Source: Symbiodinium natans (Eukaryota; Sar; Dinophyceae; Suessiales; Symbiodiniaceae). Taken from it: a DNA stretch of 64,000 nt. The first letter of the stretch is position 1. Every line of letters starts with the position of its first letter. Shown in pieces: positions 32,336-42,430 of this stretch. Made by a program: the position numbers and the translations under genes. The notes under the pieces were generated by a model that had not been told where the DNA came from, made no database searches, and saw only the letters and a list, made by a program, of their open reading frames with translations. The stretch is taken from contig CAJNDS010000347.1 of NCBI GenBank assembly GCA_905221605.1, forward strand, positions 345,001 through 409,000. The letters run 5' to 3'.

Positions 32336-35300
32336 CTACTCTGCGTCAGGCTTTGGAAAGCGACGCATGTTGCAACCTTGACATAAGGAATGTGTTGCAT
32401 AGGTAGCCACGAGGGTCTGGTACGGGTCACCAGTCCAAATGTCCTGCACTGAACCAACAGGGCTTTCAACAGCAGACTGCTTGAGAGATGGCATTCGAAC
32501 CACACAAAACTTGGGAACCCAGGCTGTAAACTCCAGACCCTGAGTTACTAACCCCAAACTCCGACTTCCAAAGCCCCCCAAACCCAATACCCCAAAGCCG
32601 AAACCTCTAGCCCTTAAGTAGCCTTACTGAGACCGTATAAGACCCTGGTCCTCGAGGCTCTCTTCCGACAGGTTTCCGAAGTAGCCCAAGCCCAGTCGCT
32701 TCTCCTAAGCCAAAGTCGATGGCTCTCAAGGCTCTGCCTCTTCCTAGATGATACGGCTTTGTCTTCCCCGAATGCTCCATGTGGCTGAAGAAAGAAGAAT
32801 GATGTAACGACTTTTGCGGTTTCCCCATCTATTCCTGAGTTGCATTTGTAGTATCCCCTAAAGATCCCCCCCTCCTCCCACTAAAACCCATTTCAAACAC
32901 AAGCCCCGCCACCCTATCTACCTTTTTGCGAAGAACCCGTTCCTACATCCACCCAGGTCTCATCGGGCGCACAGCACGGGTTGAAGCGGCCATCGGAGGC
33001 CACCCACAGCTCCTTCCGCCAGAGCAGAAGGGACGTCAAGCTCAAGGGGTGTGGGGCTGGGGATTTACGCTCTGGGGCCCTGGGGTTTGGGCCTAGGATG
33101 TCCGAGAGACTTTTTTGGTCGTGGGAGGCTAGCCCTGGACGCCAGTAGCTCCTTCTGCAGGAAGGGGCAGGGCGCCCCCGGTGCCAGGTCTTGCGCAGAG
33201 TCCTTTCAAGATTCAAGAGGGCACGGGACCGAAGAGAGTCTGACGGCCGCACGAAGCAACACATTGAGAGAGACGACAACATTGCCCCGCATGGGACATC
33301 TCTGAATGACTGCCACGCTACAGGGCTACAGGACTCTGCAAACTGAGGGATTCTACTGCAGCCAGGCCCACCTTTGGGATAATGTTGACCCCCTCCAACT
33401 CGATGCCTAGGTTTGCAGCAAGAACGGCCTCCTTGAAGAAGAAAGCATGTCTCGTACACCACGCCTCTCGGTTTTCAGACTGGACCAAGGCACCCCGCGA
33501 CTTGGCCGCCTCCATCGCGGAGGGCACCATGGCGTTCCAGCGGGCCACTGCATCGTGGTCCCTCTTCATAGCACGCCGGGCCATCTCTGGCCAATGGGCC
33601 CACAAGTGATGCCCCTTGACACGGTTGATGCCCACATCAGCTGCCAAACGAACGATGTCCGGAATCTCCTGGTAATTCTCCTGCACAAGCTAGATTCCGC
33701 AGGGACTACAGTACTGTCACCATGCCACAGCTTCGGTGCACAACGATGGCTTCCACGCTACACACACTGCACCGACCGTGTTTCAGGAACCGGGAGGTGG
33801 CGAAAGGGGTGGCGAGACGAGGACCAGTTGCACACCACAGGCAACCACCCGGCATTTGTGCCAAGACATGCTACAGCGGTATCGACAAGTCGACAGGCCT
33901 GACCTGAAGGATGAAACCCAACTTGGCACCCCAGCTTCTCTGAGTTCTGTCCTCGAGGAAGGTGAGCTGGAACGTCAAGCGGCAGACGGGCCCACCAGCA
34001 GCCACCAGGGCATCCCTCTCCTGGACCAAGATCTTCACGTTTTCCATGACTTTCTCAAAGTCATGGCCCTTCATGATGGTCTCCTGGGTCTCCTTCTGCG
34101 CACCATTCCAAGAGATCTTGATGTCCGACGTCAAAGGAAGAAGGAGCTCCGCCCACCTCCGGGCGCCAAGCCTTGGGAAGGTGCCGTTTGTCGTCAAGTT
34201 CAGCTTGAGGCCGAAGTCGTGCCCGGCTGCCTTCAGCCGGGCGTCCTCCTCGCTAATGAGCTCCAGGAGCTTTTCAAAGTGCTGGTACAGAAGGGGCTCT
34301 CCCATGGTGGAGGGGATGACCTCAAGCACCTGACTCCTGCCCTTCTTCAGCCAGGCGAGGTTCAGGTCCACAAACTCACGGAGCACCTTCTGAGCCAAGT
34401 CCATTGGCATGCGCCTTGGGCTGAGGCCCTGGCTCCGGCGCTCGGCCTCCACGGTGGAGTACTGCGAGAAGCCCTCGCACATGTCGCAGTGCAAGTTGCA
34501 ATCATCCGGGTTCGTGTCAAGGGTCAGCCTCCATGGTGGTGAATCCTGCGAATCCCCGATCCGAACATCTGAGGATCGCCGTCGCTGGATGGTCTCCTCT
34601 CGGGATGCAACCCACTTAAGAGACTTAAGAGTGCCTTCCTCATGCCTTTGAGGGATCGAGAGTTCAGAGCACGGGGACAAGGTCACGAGGTGACATGGCA
34701 GTCTATTGATGCTTCTGCACGCGTTTGGAAACCACAGAGCCTCATAGAGCTCCGCGATCTTAGCCACATGGTCTTCAACAGACGGAATCTGACCATCCCT
34801 TGAGAACCTTAGCTTAGGCTGCCAGCAGAAGGGATGGACAGGCTCGAAAGAGCGTTCCGTCATAGTCCCGATAAACAGCCGGAGCTGTCTACTCCACAAA
34901 CTGAGACTCTTGAACGTGCACATACCTTGCTAATTAACACAAACAGGGCCGAAAAGCAAATATCCTGCTTGTCCAAGCTGTTTCGCCCAGTCCGGCTCAA
35001 GAAGGCAGCGGCGCATCTGCTCCGCCAGGGCGTTCGGGTCCCTATGTGAGAACAGGAGCCCGTTCTTCTCGTGCTGCACGTACTCTGCCATGCCTCCGAC
35101 GTTGGCCGTGATGACAAGTACGCCAGCTTGCTGGGCCTCGTGGATCACGAGTGGGCTGTTCTCCAACCAGATGCTCGGGACCACAATGGCATCGACTTTG
35201 TTAAAGACCTGGGGAGTCCTACCAGTCCTACCGCGCTACCCGTGGGCCAACCGCGTCCACGAACAAAGCCACACACACACACACACACACCCTCGCCTCA

Positions 35301-37227
35301 GCCACGATGTCCTCGTTGCAGTACTCGCCGCACCACTCCAAAGTGCCCAAGTTTCGCCCGAGCTTGGCGGCAAGCCGCTTCAGAGCCTGGGTCAAGGTGC
35401 CAGGTGCACACGTCCTCTACATCTCAGGCTGCTTGGGGCGCGGCAGCTGTAGACTGTCCCAGCGTCCTTCCGAAGATTTTCAAGCCTGAGCAAGCAAAAA
35501 AAACAAGCGAACAATCTCGGCCAAAATCTTGCAAGAATGCCAGAAACTCGTTAAACGGGTACCCTATCACTGAATCGACTGAACTAATTGCAACAAACAG
35601 ATGTCTGCAGAACAAATGACAAGGCCTCTCAAAGGTACAGAAATACCAGGAAATAGGTGGAGCAAGAGTCGACGCCACTGCGCTAAGCATGATTGCAGGC
35701 AGGAATGTTTGTGTTGGGAATTGAGTGGCGACATCACCAACAGAGGCATGTACTTCTACTGCTCGCACTCGACTTGACACGCAGAAGCTTTGAGGCTTGC
35801 AGCGTGACTCAGGGAGCGCAGCATCTGATTGCACCGCCGCAAACGCTTCAATCAGGTGGTGCACTCCCTTGGACTCCTGGCTTTTCATGGTCTCTTCCCA
35901 AATGCCCAACTGAGAAGTGCAGACAGCGTAGCGCTTGCGTGTAAAGTCTTGCAGATGCGTTCCGCTCAGGCCTTGTGGGTTCCGATGTAGGCGAACGTGA
36001 ACGGCCCGCCGTCTTCACGCTGCCGTCCCTGGCAGCGGCGTCGATCAAAGCCGTAGTCTAGATACACGACCTTGGACTCCGGAGCAAAACCTCGGTCATC
36101 AGGCGGAAGGTCGTCCGTTTATCAACGTAACCAAGGCCCAACTTGCACCCCGCAATTGCTTTGCCCCTTTGAGCTATGGAACCATCCGCTACGAAGCGCT
36201 GCTGTAGATGCTGGGCAGGCGCAATGAAGAGGTCTACTTTCTCTGCCACTGCTCGCACGTGGGCCATGCGCTTTGCAATCCAGCCAGTCCAATAGTGCTC
36301 GTCCATGTGACTGTCTGGGTCTCCTGACCCGATTCGAGGGACGTAACATCTCTTGGCACATTTGCCATCGTCCTGGCCGTCGCACACAGGCCACAAATCA
36401 TCGGGCTTCTCACCTGTGAACTGCATGTACTGGCCTCTGGGACAGTTCAGCCAGAAGTCGTGCAAAGTGTATAGGAAGGGAACGCCCTTTTTTGTCACAA
36501 CGTCAACCAGTGAGGTTGAGAGATGGTTCAAGTGCCCACAGTGGACCACATCTGGGCGAAATTCTTCCAAGATCTCTTCCACCGCCTGGTCCACTTCCGC
36601 GATCCGATAGCGATCCCGGAAATTTGGAAGGTTGATGATCCTGAGCCTGGCCAATTCGTGTCAGCAGCAAACAAAATGCGAAACATCAGTCAAACGTACG
36701 CCTTGCAAATGACTCGACAATCCATCCTTGGGATAATTGGGATAAGAGGCCAAAAAAAAACCCTCGGGCCTGACATCGCCATCAAAGTCAGTGCGGACGC
36801 GGAAGTAGGGAGCGATGGTGTCCTCCTCCCTGCAAAACACGAGCACTTCATGGCCCCGATGCTGCAGCTCTCGAGCCAGCGTTTGCGTGTAGACCTCCGA
36901 TCCCGCATTGTAAAGTGGTGGGTACCCATGGATGATTAAAAGGATTCGCCGAGGTTGGTCCGCTTCTGCCGCTTCTGCCCACATACCCTGGACGCAAGCT
37001 GCGCCACAAGCTGTGCGAACTGCCCGAGTCTGCGCGGAGACTTTCCCATGTCTCCAGTTTCTGTAGGACCATGGAGCGACCAGGGCCGCCAGCCCCAGCC
37101 ATGGCCATGGCGCATCGTCGCAGCTGGCCCAGCTGGTTCCAGTCCGCGGGCTGGCTCTAGGGGTCCACACAGGCACTCTCTGAACTCCGTGAAGTCCGTG
37201 AACTTGTGCTGGCAAGATTGCAGCCAT
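32336..37227 (-). CDS. Family-4 glycosyltransferase / radical SAM-SPASM fusion, about nine or more exons
   Basis: GT4 half: about 37227-36740 has a leader of about 90 aa, then ILLIIHGYPPLYNAGSEVYT. About 36640-35980 has FRPDVVHCGHLNHLST, LYTLHDFWLNCPRGQY, LDYGFDRRR and FTFAYIGTHK. About 35865-35820 has GVHHLIEAFAAV. About 35485-35440 has LKIFGRTLGQ. About 35390-35295 has LEWCGEYCNEDIV. About 35205-34955 has VVPSIWLENSPLVIHEAQQA and VITANVGGMAEYV, the E-x7-E donor-sugar site. Radical SAM half: about 34825-33930 has CNLHCDMCEG (CX3CX2C for the 4Fe-4S cluster), VIPSTMGEPLLY and LKLNLTTNGTF. About 33680-33370 has QENYQEIPDIVRLAADVG and GHHLWAHWPEM. About 33200-33150 has LAPGAPCPFLQK. About 33015-32935 has ELWVASDGRFNPCCAPDE. 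About 32460-32336 has IWTGDPYQTLVATYA and CQGCNMRR, SPASM cysteines, then the stop. Junctions read exactly: GTHK|GVHH (GC-AG), GYL|FSRDGQIPS (GC-AG), FLQK|ELWV (GA-AG). Bacteria have the same domain order, from memory. Substrate unknown. Confidence 0.75.
33008..33155 (-). other. 139-bp GA-AG intron flanked by a 9-bp direct repeat
   Basis: The plus-strand string AGCTCCTTC occurs at 33008-33016 and 33147-33155, spaced 139 bases. On the coding strand the exon reads ...CTGCAGAAG and the intron begins GAGCTACTGG and ends GGCGGAAG, followed by GAGCTGTGG. Splicing at these points gives FLQKELWVASDG in frame. The duplicated edge looks like a target-site duplication. Confidence 0.75.
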
Positions 37228-37260
37228 CGATCAGGCGCAATCTCACCGCTAAGCCGCTAA

Positions 37261-38171
37261 GTACCAGGAGCTTGCGCAAGATCTTTTGAGCCTGAAGGCA
37301 CCAGCAGGCGCCAGCGACAAGAGTGTTCCTCAAATTCCTCAACCAAATTCAGCATGCGGGCGCGCGGCGCTGGGTAGGCAGACACAGGGAAGCGAAGATG
37401 AACAGAGTTGCAAAGCCCTGCCAAGCGACTTGAAGCTGTGCCATTACCTGCACCATTGCCTATGCTCAGCACCTCCGGGCAGGCTTTTCTGTCGCGTGCA
37501 TGAGGCGACCAGATGCTTGTGAATGGAACTGTCTCCCCTGAAGCCAAGTATGCGATTTGGAGATCACCCTACTACTGCCTGCAGCCTGAACCTAGTACCT
37601 CCACAGATGGTTGTCGCCCTCGGACTTCTCATTGCAGGACTTGGTTCAGGCTCATCTGCTCTTTCCCGCATCAACACACAAAGAAGGCTGATGCGGGAAA
37701 AGGCCAGCATTCAAAAAAATTAAGCGTGGAACTCCGTGGAACTGATAACTGTGCTGTGCCTGGCTGTGCCTCACAAGCCCCAGCGGCGACAAGTTGCTTC
37801 CGGATTGCCTTCGCCTTTCATCAAGCCGTTCCTTCCAGCGAGGCGTTGGGTTGCTTATGATACAGACTTGCAGACTGCGCATGATTGCACTCTAACTGCC
37901 ATCCCAAGTTCTTGTAGAGGAGGCGTGGGCCGGATGCGTCGACGCCATTGTCGTAAAGTGCCACCACGCCGCTGCTGTGCTGCACGCAGGCGGCTAGCTT
38001 TGGGAACTCCTCACAGTTAGCAACTGCCATGGTTTGGTAAGGACAGGAGACGGCTGAAGAACAAAAGCCGCGCCTGGAGCAATGCAGCTTCCCGCAACCC
38101 ACCACCTCAGTTAAGCGCACGACACTCCCGCAAGCTCCGTCACAGTTCTGTCACTGCTGCCTGTCTTCGCC
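37261..38171. other. Spacer between the glycosyltransferase fusion and the 1072-aa gene
   Basis: Several frames of 60-115 codons on both strands, none with a recognisable family. No repeat array or RNA gene is visible. Confidence 0.4.
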
Positions 38172-41100
38172 TCATTTCTGCCTCTCAGACAAGCCACTGC
38201 TCATTCGGCCGCACGCAATCGCTCGCCTTTCCGCTCGCTTTGTAGCCACATCGACAGGCACGTGGACTCCCACCAGGCGAAGCTCATATCCCTCCGCTCG
38301 GACATGCTTCATGAACTGCAGCGTCTCCGGTTGATCAAAGATGCCTGGCAGGACGAAGCTGTATCTGTGTTCCAGCAGCCTGGAGACCACGGAGTCTGAC
38401 GTCCTGTAGAGCAACCTCTCCGCATCCATTGTGGGGAACCAACTTGCAAGACCCAAGGATGTCCCTAGCCGTACAGGGCTGACTGCATCCATCGGTCTCA
38501 CCAAGTCGGACCAGCGCAGCTCCTGGGCATGCTCTTGGTACTGGGCGTGGAAACGTCGGACGCCGTCCATGTCCAAGTTCACGCACTCATCAAGGTCAAC
38601 GCCCAGATCTGACAACAGTTGCGCCAAAAAGGTGCTTTTGCCAGCAGCCGGCAGCCCTGTCACAAAGACTCCAATAGGTCTGGCCTTCGAGGATTTCTTG
38701 GCAAGCAGATGGCAGGAGAGAAGATTGGCTTCGTGGGCGGTGAACGGACGGCACGGTTCTCTGGGACTGCCGGGCTCCAGCGCGAAAGTGACTTGCGGCA
38801 AGTCAGGTGGCCTTGCGCCGGCGACCTTCCTGTGTAGTTCTTCAAATTCATCCAAACTCAACCCGCAGCCCAGAGCGAGCTTTGCGCCCAGAAAGCCATC
38901 GCAGCTGACCTTCGGTGCTTCGCTGCGCTGTGTGAGGTGGGTCTGGCAGGGCAGCAGCTGGAGCATGCCCAGAGCATTCAAGACATCCCAGACTTCCAGC
39001 CATTTGCTGCGAAGCTCCTGGGGATCTCCTGAAGTCATGACACGCAGCAGCGCCGCCACAGCCGCCATCCTCCTGCCGTCCTGGCAGCGCAGGACCACAG
39101 GGAAATCCGCCACCAGAAGCGCCCTGAGGAAGTTCCCAAGCGCTTGTGCGCCTGAAGCCTCTGGCTCCCCGGGAAGCGGGCAGGCCACCCACCAAGTTTC
39201 CTGGTCGAGACTGGCCTTCAGGTTGTTGACATCGTTAACCTCGCTAGCATCGTGCAAGTCGATCACGCTCCTCGCCATTTTGGGGGGCACCTGCTTGAAC
39301 TCTGCCATGGAGCAGTAGATGCCTGGCTGGACCAGAAAGGGGTCCCCCCGTTGTAGGACCCATCGTAGCGCCTCCGTGCTGCGGGGCAGCTGAGAAGGAT
39401 CCAGCGTCCGATGAAGAGACGAAGACAATACTGGATCCATGCTGACAGCGCTCAGGAGCTTCTGGAAGTGGTGCAAATATGCAGCCAGCAGAAAAGGACT
39501 CCTCGAGCCCAAACCCCACTTTGCTTGTTGATGTTGTGTCCTGGGTTCAAGGCACAACAACTCGTCGGAGAGCTGCTGCATGATGTTCTTCGGAAGGTAA
39601 AGGAAGTTCCGCCCTCCACGCAACAAGTATTCCAGCTTGACCAGGCAATCATACAGGATGAAGGTCTGAAAGTAAAGCTGGTAGTCATCTCCTGTGAGAA
39701 GCTTAGTCGACGCGCTCTCAAAAGCCTCCAGAAATGTGGTAAGCAAGCCATGCAGCTCCGTTGAGATGCAAGGCTGCTTCTGGCAGCCTTCAAGCTTTTG
39801 CAAGACGGCCTCGGGCTTTCGGGCATACATCAGGACAGACTTCGGTACCAACATGTTGTCGACCTTGCGAAAGCTATCCACCACGAAACAGTCCACTCGG
39901 ACCATTCCATAAGCAGGCTTGGGGATCAACGCGAACAGCTTCTCCGAAGACTTCGTCAAACAAATCCCATGTCCTTTCAAGCAGTCTGCCTCCAGCTCAC
40001 GTGCCAAGGTGCCCAGCAAGTCAGGCGCCGACCCGAGCACACAAAGGTCCAAGTCACTCCACCGGGACGCTTCTCCACGAGCCTGAGACCCGAAAACCAC
40101 CACAGCCTCGACCGACGGTGTCCTTGTGGCCCAATCCCGCATCCAGGCCTTCACCTCCTCAACGCCACCGGAGACACCGGACACACTGGACACACTGGAC
40201 TTGCTAGAATTGCCAGGCCCGGGCTGCAAAGCCTGCAAAGACCTCGCAGGGCGAATCACTGTCCTGTAGAGGGACTCGAAGAGTCGGCCGTTCTGTCCGG
40301 CTGCCCCGTGCTGGAGCACGGCCTTACGCATGTCCAGGTACCGACGGAGCAGTTGCTCGGCCTGGGCCGGCTCGGGTAGCCGGGCAAGCAGCGAGGGCGA
40401 GGCAAGGAGGCCTTCGATGAGCTGCGCGGCAGACGTGATGGGTGCAGTGGTTTTCAGCAGAAAGCGCAGGGCCGCCTTCAGCTCAGATCCAACGGTGTCC
40501 ATGCCAAAGCCACCGCGAGGAATGAGCACCGGAGGTGGCAAAGCACTCATCGGCCACCTGGGATACTGCCCGGGGGTGGGCCCGTCAGGCCCGGCTGGTG
40601 TGGCCCAGGTGATGGCCAGGGCCACACGCAAGCCACCTTCACAGGGTGCGGCGCTGTGCCAAAGCCTTGAGTCGAAGAGGATGGCATCACCAGCATCTGC
40701 TTGGACTGTCACCGCCTCTTGCCACTCCTCACTGCAGGCCCGATCCTGAAAGTCTGGATCCAGAAAATCAACCGCTGCCTGAATGCCGTGCTTGTGGGAG
40801 CCCGGCAACATTTGTAGAGGCGACGCCGCCGCGGGCGTAAGCGCAACCCAGGTGGTGCAGCTAAAGAGTTGAGACCCGGGTCGCCAGGCATAGGACAAGT
40901 CTTGATGGGCATGAGTACCACGCGGCGCATGCTCAGACTTGCGGAAGATGGTGGCGCCCACTGGCCAAGCCCCAGACTCCAAGACCTCCTCAACCCGAGG
41001 TCGCAAGAAGGGAGCGATCCGTTCGACCATCGTCGCAACCACAGGGTTCCAGTGGCTCCACTTGTTGACTACTTGAAGGTACGTCTCCACGGGCAGGTCG

Positions 41101-41390
41101 CTGTCTGCCGCCCAGACTGGCAACGCTGATTCGAAGCTGTGCAGCACCTCCGAGGCAACGTTTGGGGCGAGAGCCGATGACAACACGCAGAATCCAAGCC
41201 TCTTGTAGAGTGCCGGATCCTCACGAGGTGCCTGCTGAAGCGAGCATCGGCGCTTCGTCGGTTTTTGACGTCGTTTCTGCACAATGCCGGCAATGAGCAT
41301 CCTGAGGCCAGCGAGAACTGAGAACTGCAAGCACTGCAAGCCTTGCTTTCGCTTCAGACCTAAGCTCCAAGCAGGCTGCCGATGTAACAT
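38172..41390 (-). CDS. PhyH-like dioxygenase / nucleotidyltransferase / P-loop kinase fusion, 1072 aa, no introns
   Basis: One uninterrupted frame; the first ATG is at 41390, with three more open codons before it. Residues below count from the first open codon at 41399. Residues 65-270 look like phytanoyl-CoA dioxygenase: H165-x-D167 (HAHQDLSY), H248 (FDSRLWHSA), R258 (LRVALAITW), the Fe(II) and 2-oxoglutarate ligands; QMLPGSHKHG is typical. About 430-510 is a minimal nucleotidyltransferase: VVVFGSQARGEASRWSDLDL, with G-S and D449/D451 for metal. About 510-870 is not recognised; VVLRCQDGRRMAAV recalls a Cys-phosphatase loop but the Cys-Arg spacing is wrong. About 905-1072 is a P-loop kinase-like domain: FVTGLPAAGKSTFLAQLL (Walker A), an LDMDG acid pair, and GVHVPVDVATKRAERRA, the layout of AAA_33/zeta-type small-molecule kinases. 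Linkers are Ser-rich (SSKSSVSSVSGVSGG). Each domain has its key residues. Being intronless among intron-rich neighbours suggests retroposition or late transfer. Substrates unknown. Confidence 0.8.
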   Translation of the reverse strand: MLHRQPAWSLGLKRKQGLQCLQFSVLAGLRMLIAGIVQKRRQKPTKRRCSLQQAPREDPALYKRLGFCVLSSALAPNVASEVLHSFESALPVWAADSDLPVETYLQVVNKWSHWNPVVATMVERIAPFLRPRVEEVLESGAWPVGATIFRKSEHAPRGTHAHQDLSYAWRPGSQLFSCTTWVALTPAAASPLQMLPGSHKHGIQAAVDFLDPDFQDRACSEEWQEAVTVQADAGDAILFDSRLWHSAAPCEGGLRVALAITWATPAGPDGPTPGQYPRWPMSALPPPVLIPRGGFGMDTVGSELKAALRFLLKTTAPITSAAQLIEGLLASPSLLARLPEPAQAEQLLRRYLDMRKAVLQHGAAGQNGRLFESLYRTVIRPARSLQALQPGPGNSSKSSVSSVSGVSGGVEEVKAWMRDWATRTPSVEAVVVFGSQARGEASRWSDLDLCVLGSAPDLLGTLARELEADCLKGHGICLTKSSEKLFALIPKPAYGMVRVDCFVVDSFRKVDNMLVPKSVLMYARKPEAVLQKLEGCQKQPCISTELHGLLTTFLEAFESASTKLLTGDDYQLYFQTFILYDCLVKLEYLLRGGRNFLYLPKNIMQQLSDELLCLEPRTQHQQAKWGLGSRSPFLLAAYLHHFQKLLSAVSMDPVLSSSLHRTLDPSQLPRSTEALRWVLQRGDPFLVQPGIYCSMAEFKQVPPKMARSVIDLHDASEVNDVNNLKASLDQETWWVACPLPGEPEASGAQALGNFLRALLVADFPVVLRCQDGRRMAAVAALLRVMTSGDPQELRSKWLEVWDVLNALGMLQLLPCQTHLTQRSEAPKVSCDGFLGAKLALGCGLSLDEFEELHRKVAGARPPDLPQVTFALEPGSPREPCRPFTAHEANLLSCHLLAKKSSKARPIGVFVTGLPAAGKSTFLAQLLSDLGVDLDECVNLDMDGVRRFHAQYQEHAQELRWSDLVRPMDAVSPVRLGTSLGLASWFPTMDAERLLYRTSDSVVSRLLEHRYSFVLPGIFDQPETLQFMKHVRAEGYELRLVGVHVPVDVATKRAERRAIACGRMSSGLSERQK

Positions 41391-41399
41391 CTGTCGCAC

Positions 41400-41712
41400 G
41401 GGTCCATCGTACCTCGGCAGCTGGGCTTGACACTTCCCTCCACTTCGCTTCTACCTTCCATCCCACAACTGGTTGAACGCCTCTATCTGGGCTCAACACT
41501 TGCACGAACAAATGCCCGCATGACCGGCAGCGACACAGCGGGTGCTTGCAAAGTCTCATATCCAGGCCAATGACCTGAGCACACACAGAGCCAGCCATAC
41601 AGAGCCAAGCACCTGCTTAAGGCGCCTGACTCAGCCCCTGCTGTTGCCAAGTTGCTTTGCCAATCCCGTGGAGACCAGCGAAGTGCCATGTCTGCACCCT
41701 GATGTTGAGCCG
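41400..41712. other. 5' flank of the 1072-aa gene, nothing recognised
   Basis: The minus frame stays partly open upstream in other phases without domain resemblance. No spliced-leader relic was seen on the minus strand here. Confidence 0.4.
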
Positions 41713-42430
41713 CACAAACACTGCGGAGATAGGACGTGCGTGCGCTACCATACCTACCACCGATGACAGCATCCTTCTTCGCGGAGACAGTTCAGGGCTG
41801 GGGACACTGAGGCTCACGACACGAGCATGATGTCATCCATCAAACCCGAAGGATCATGCAGTCCTATCAAAGCTAACTTACATCCCCCCAGTAATCCCGG
41901 CGAGCGTGTCCACCCGCAGTTCTGGTTTTGCCACCGATGCCAGGCTCCCAGAACGCAGCTACGTGGGCATCAACCTGACATGCCACGGCAAAAGAGCCGA
42001 CAACATCCGACAACATAGACATGGGTCATGGTATCAAAACCGTGATTTGCCCGTGGTCTAAAGGCAGTCTCGTGTTCTTCGGTGCGACATGTACACCCCC
42101 CTACAAGAGTGTCTCGTTTAAGTGACAGCATCAGCATCTGACTACAGAGTCTTGGGCAGTATGGACGCATACTCCATCTAGCTGTATCCATTGCCCGACA
42201 GCGAAACAGCATGGTCCATGTGGTGATTGCAAGTCTATCTTTTCATATGGTGGCTTCAGGAAGACAGTGCTCTGTGTGTGGTGCAATCAAGCCTGAAACA
42301 ATAGAGACTTTAGCACACCTACAATCTAATCCCATGTAAGTGGCTGGTTTGCCCGAAACTGAGTGGTAAGCTTTCACAAATAAACCACCCAAACGATTCA
42401 GCCTCACATTCTCCCACCTTAAACGAATGC
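41713..42430. repeat. Segmental duplication, undivided copy
   Basis: This segment matches 44205-44433 and then 45408-45955. Shared blocks include CAAACACTGC-GAGATAGG, GGGCTGGGGACACTGAGGCT, CTTACATCCCCCCAG, GAGCCGACAACATCCGACA, GGGCAGTATGGA and CTTCAGGAAGACAGTGCTCT. Divergence is modest to strong, so the duplication is old. Short frames cross it (for example 41827-42018) but no family is recognised. Confidence 0.8.

Noticed and set aside
32044-32406. 120-codon plus frame with hydrophobic start
   Set aside because: It overlaps the final SPASM exon of the radical SAM gene on the other strand.
38172-38700. Zeta-toxin call for the C-terminal P-loop domain
   Set aside because: The fold family is similar, but fusion to PhyH and nucleotidyltransferase domains without an antitoxin partner argues for a small-molecule kinase role instead.
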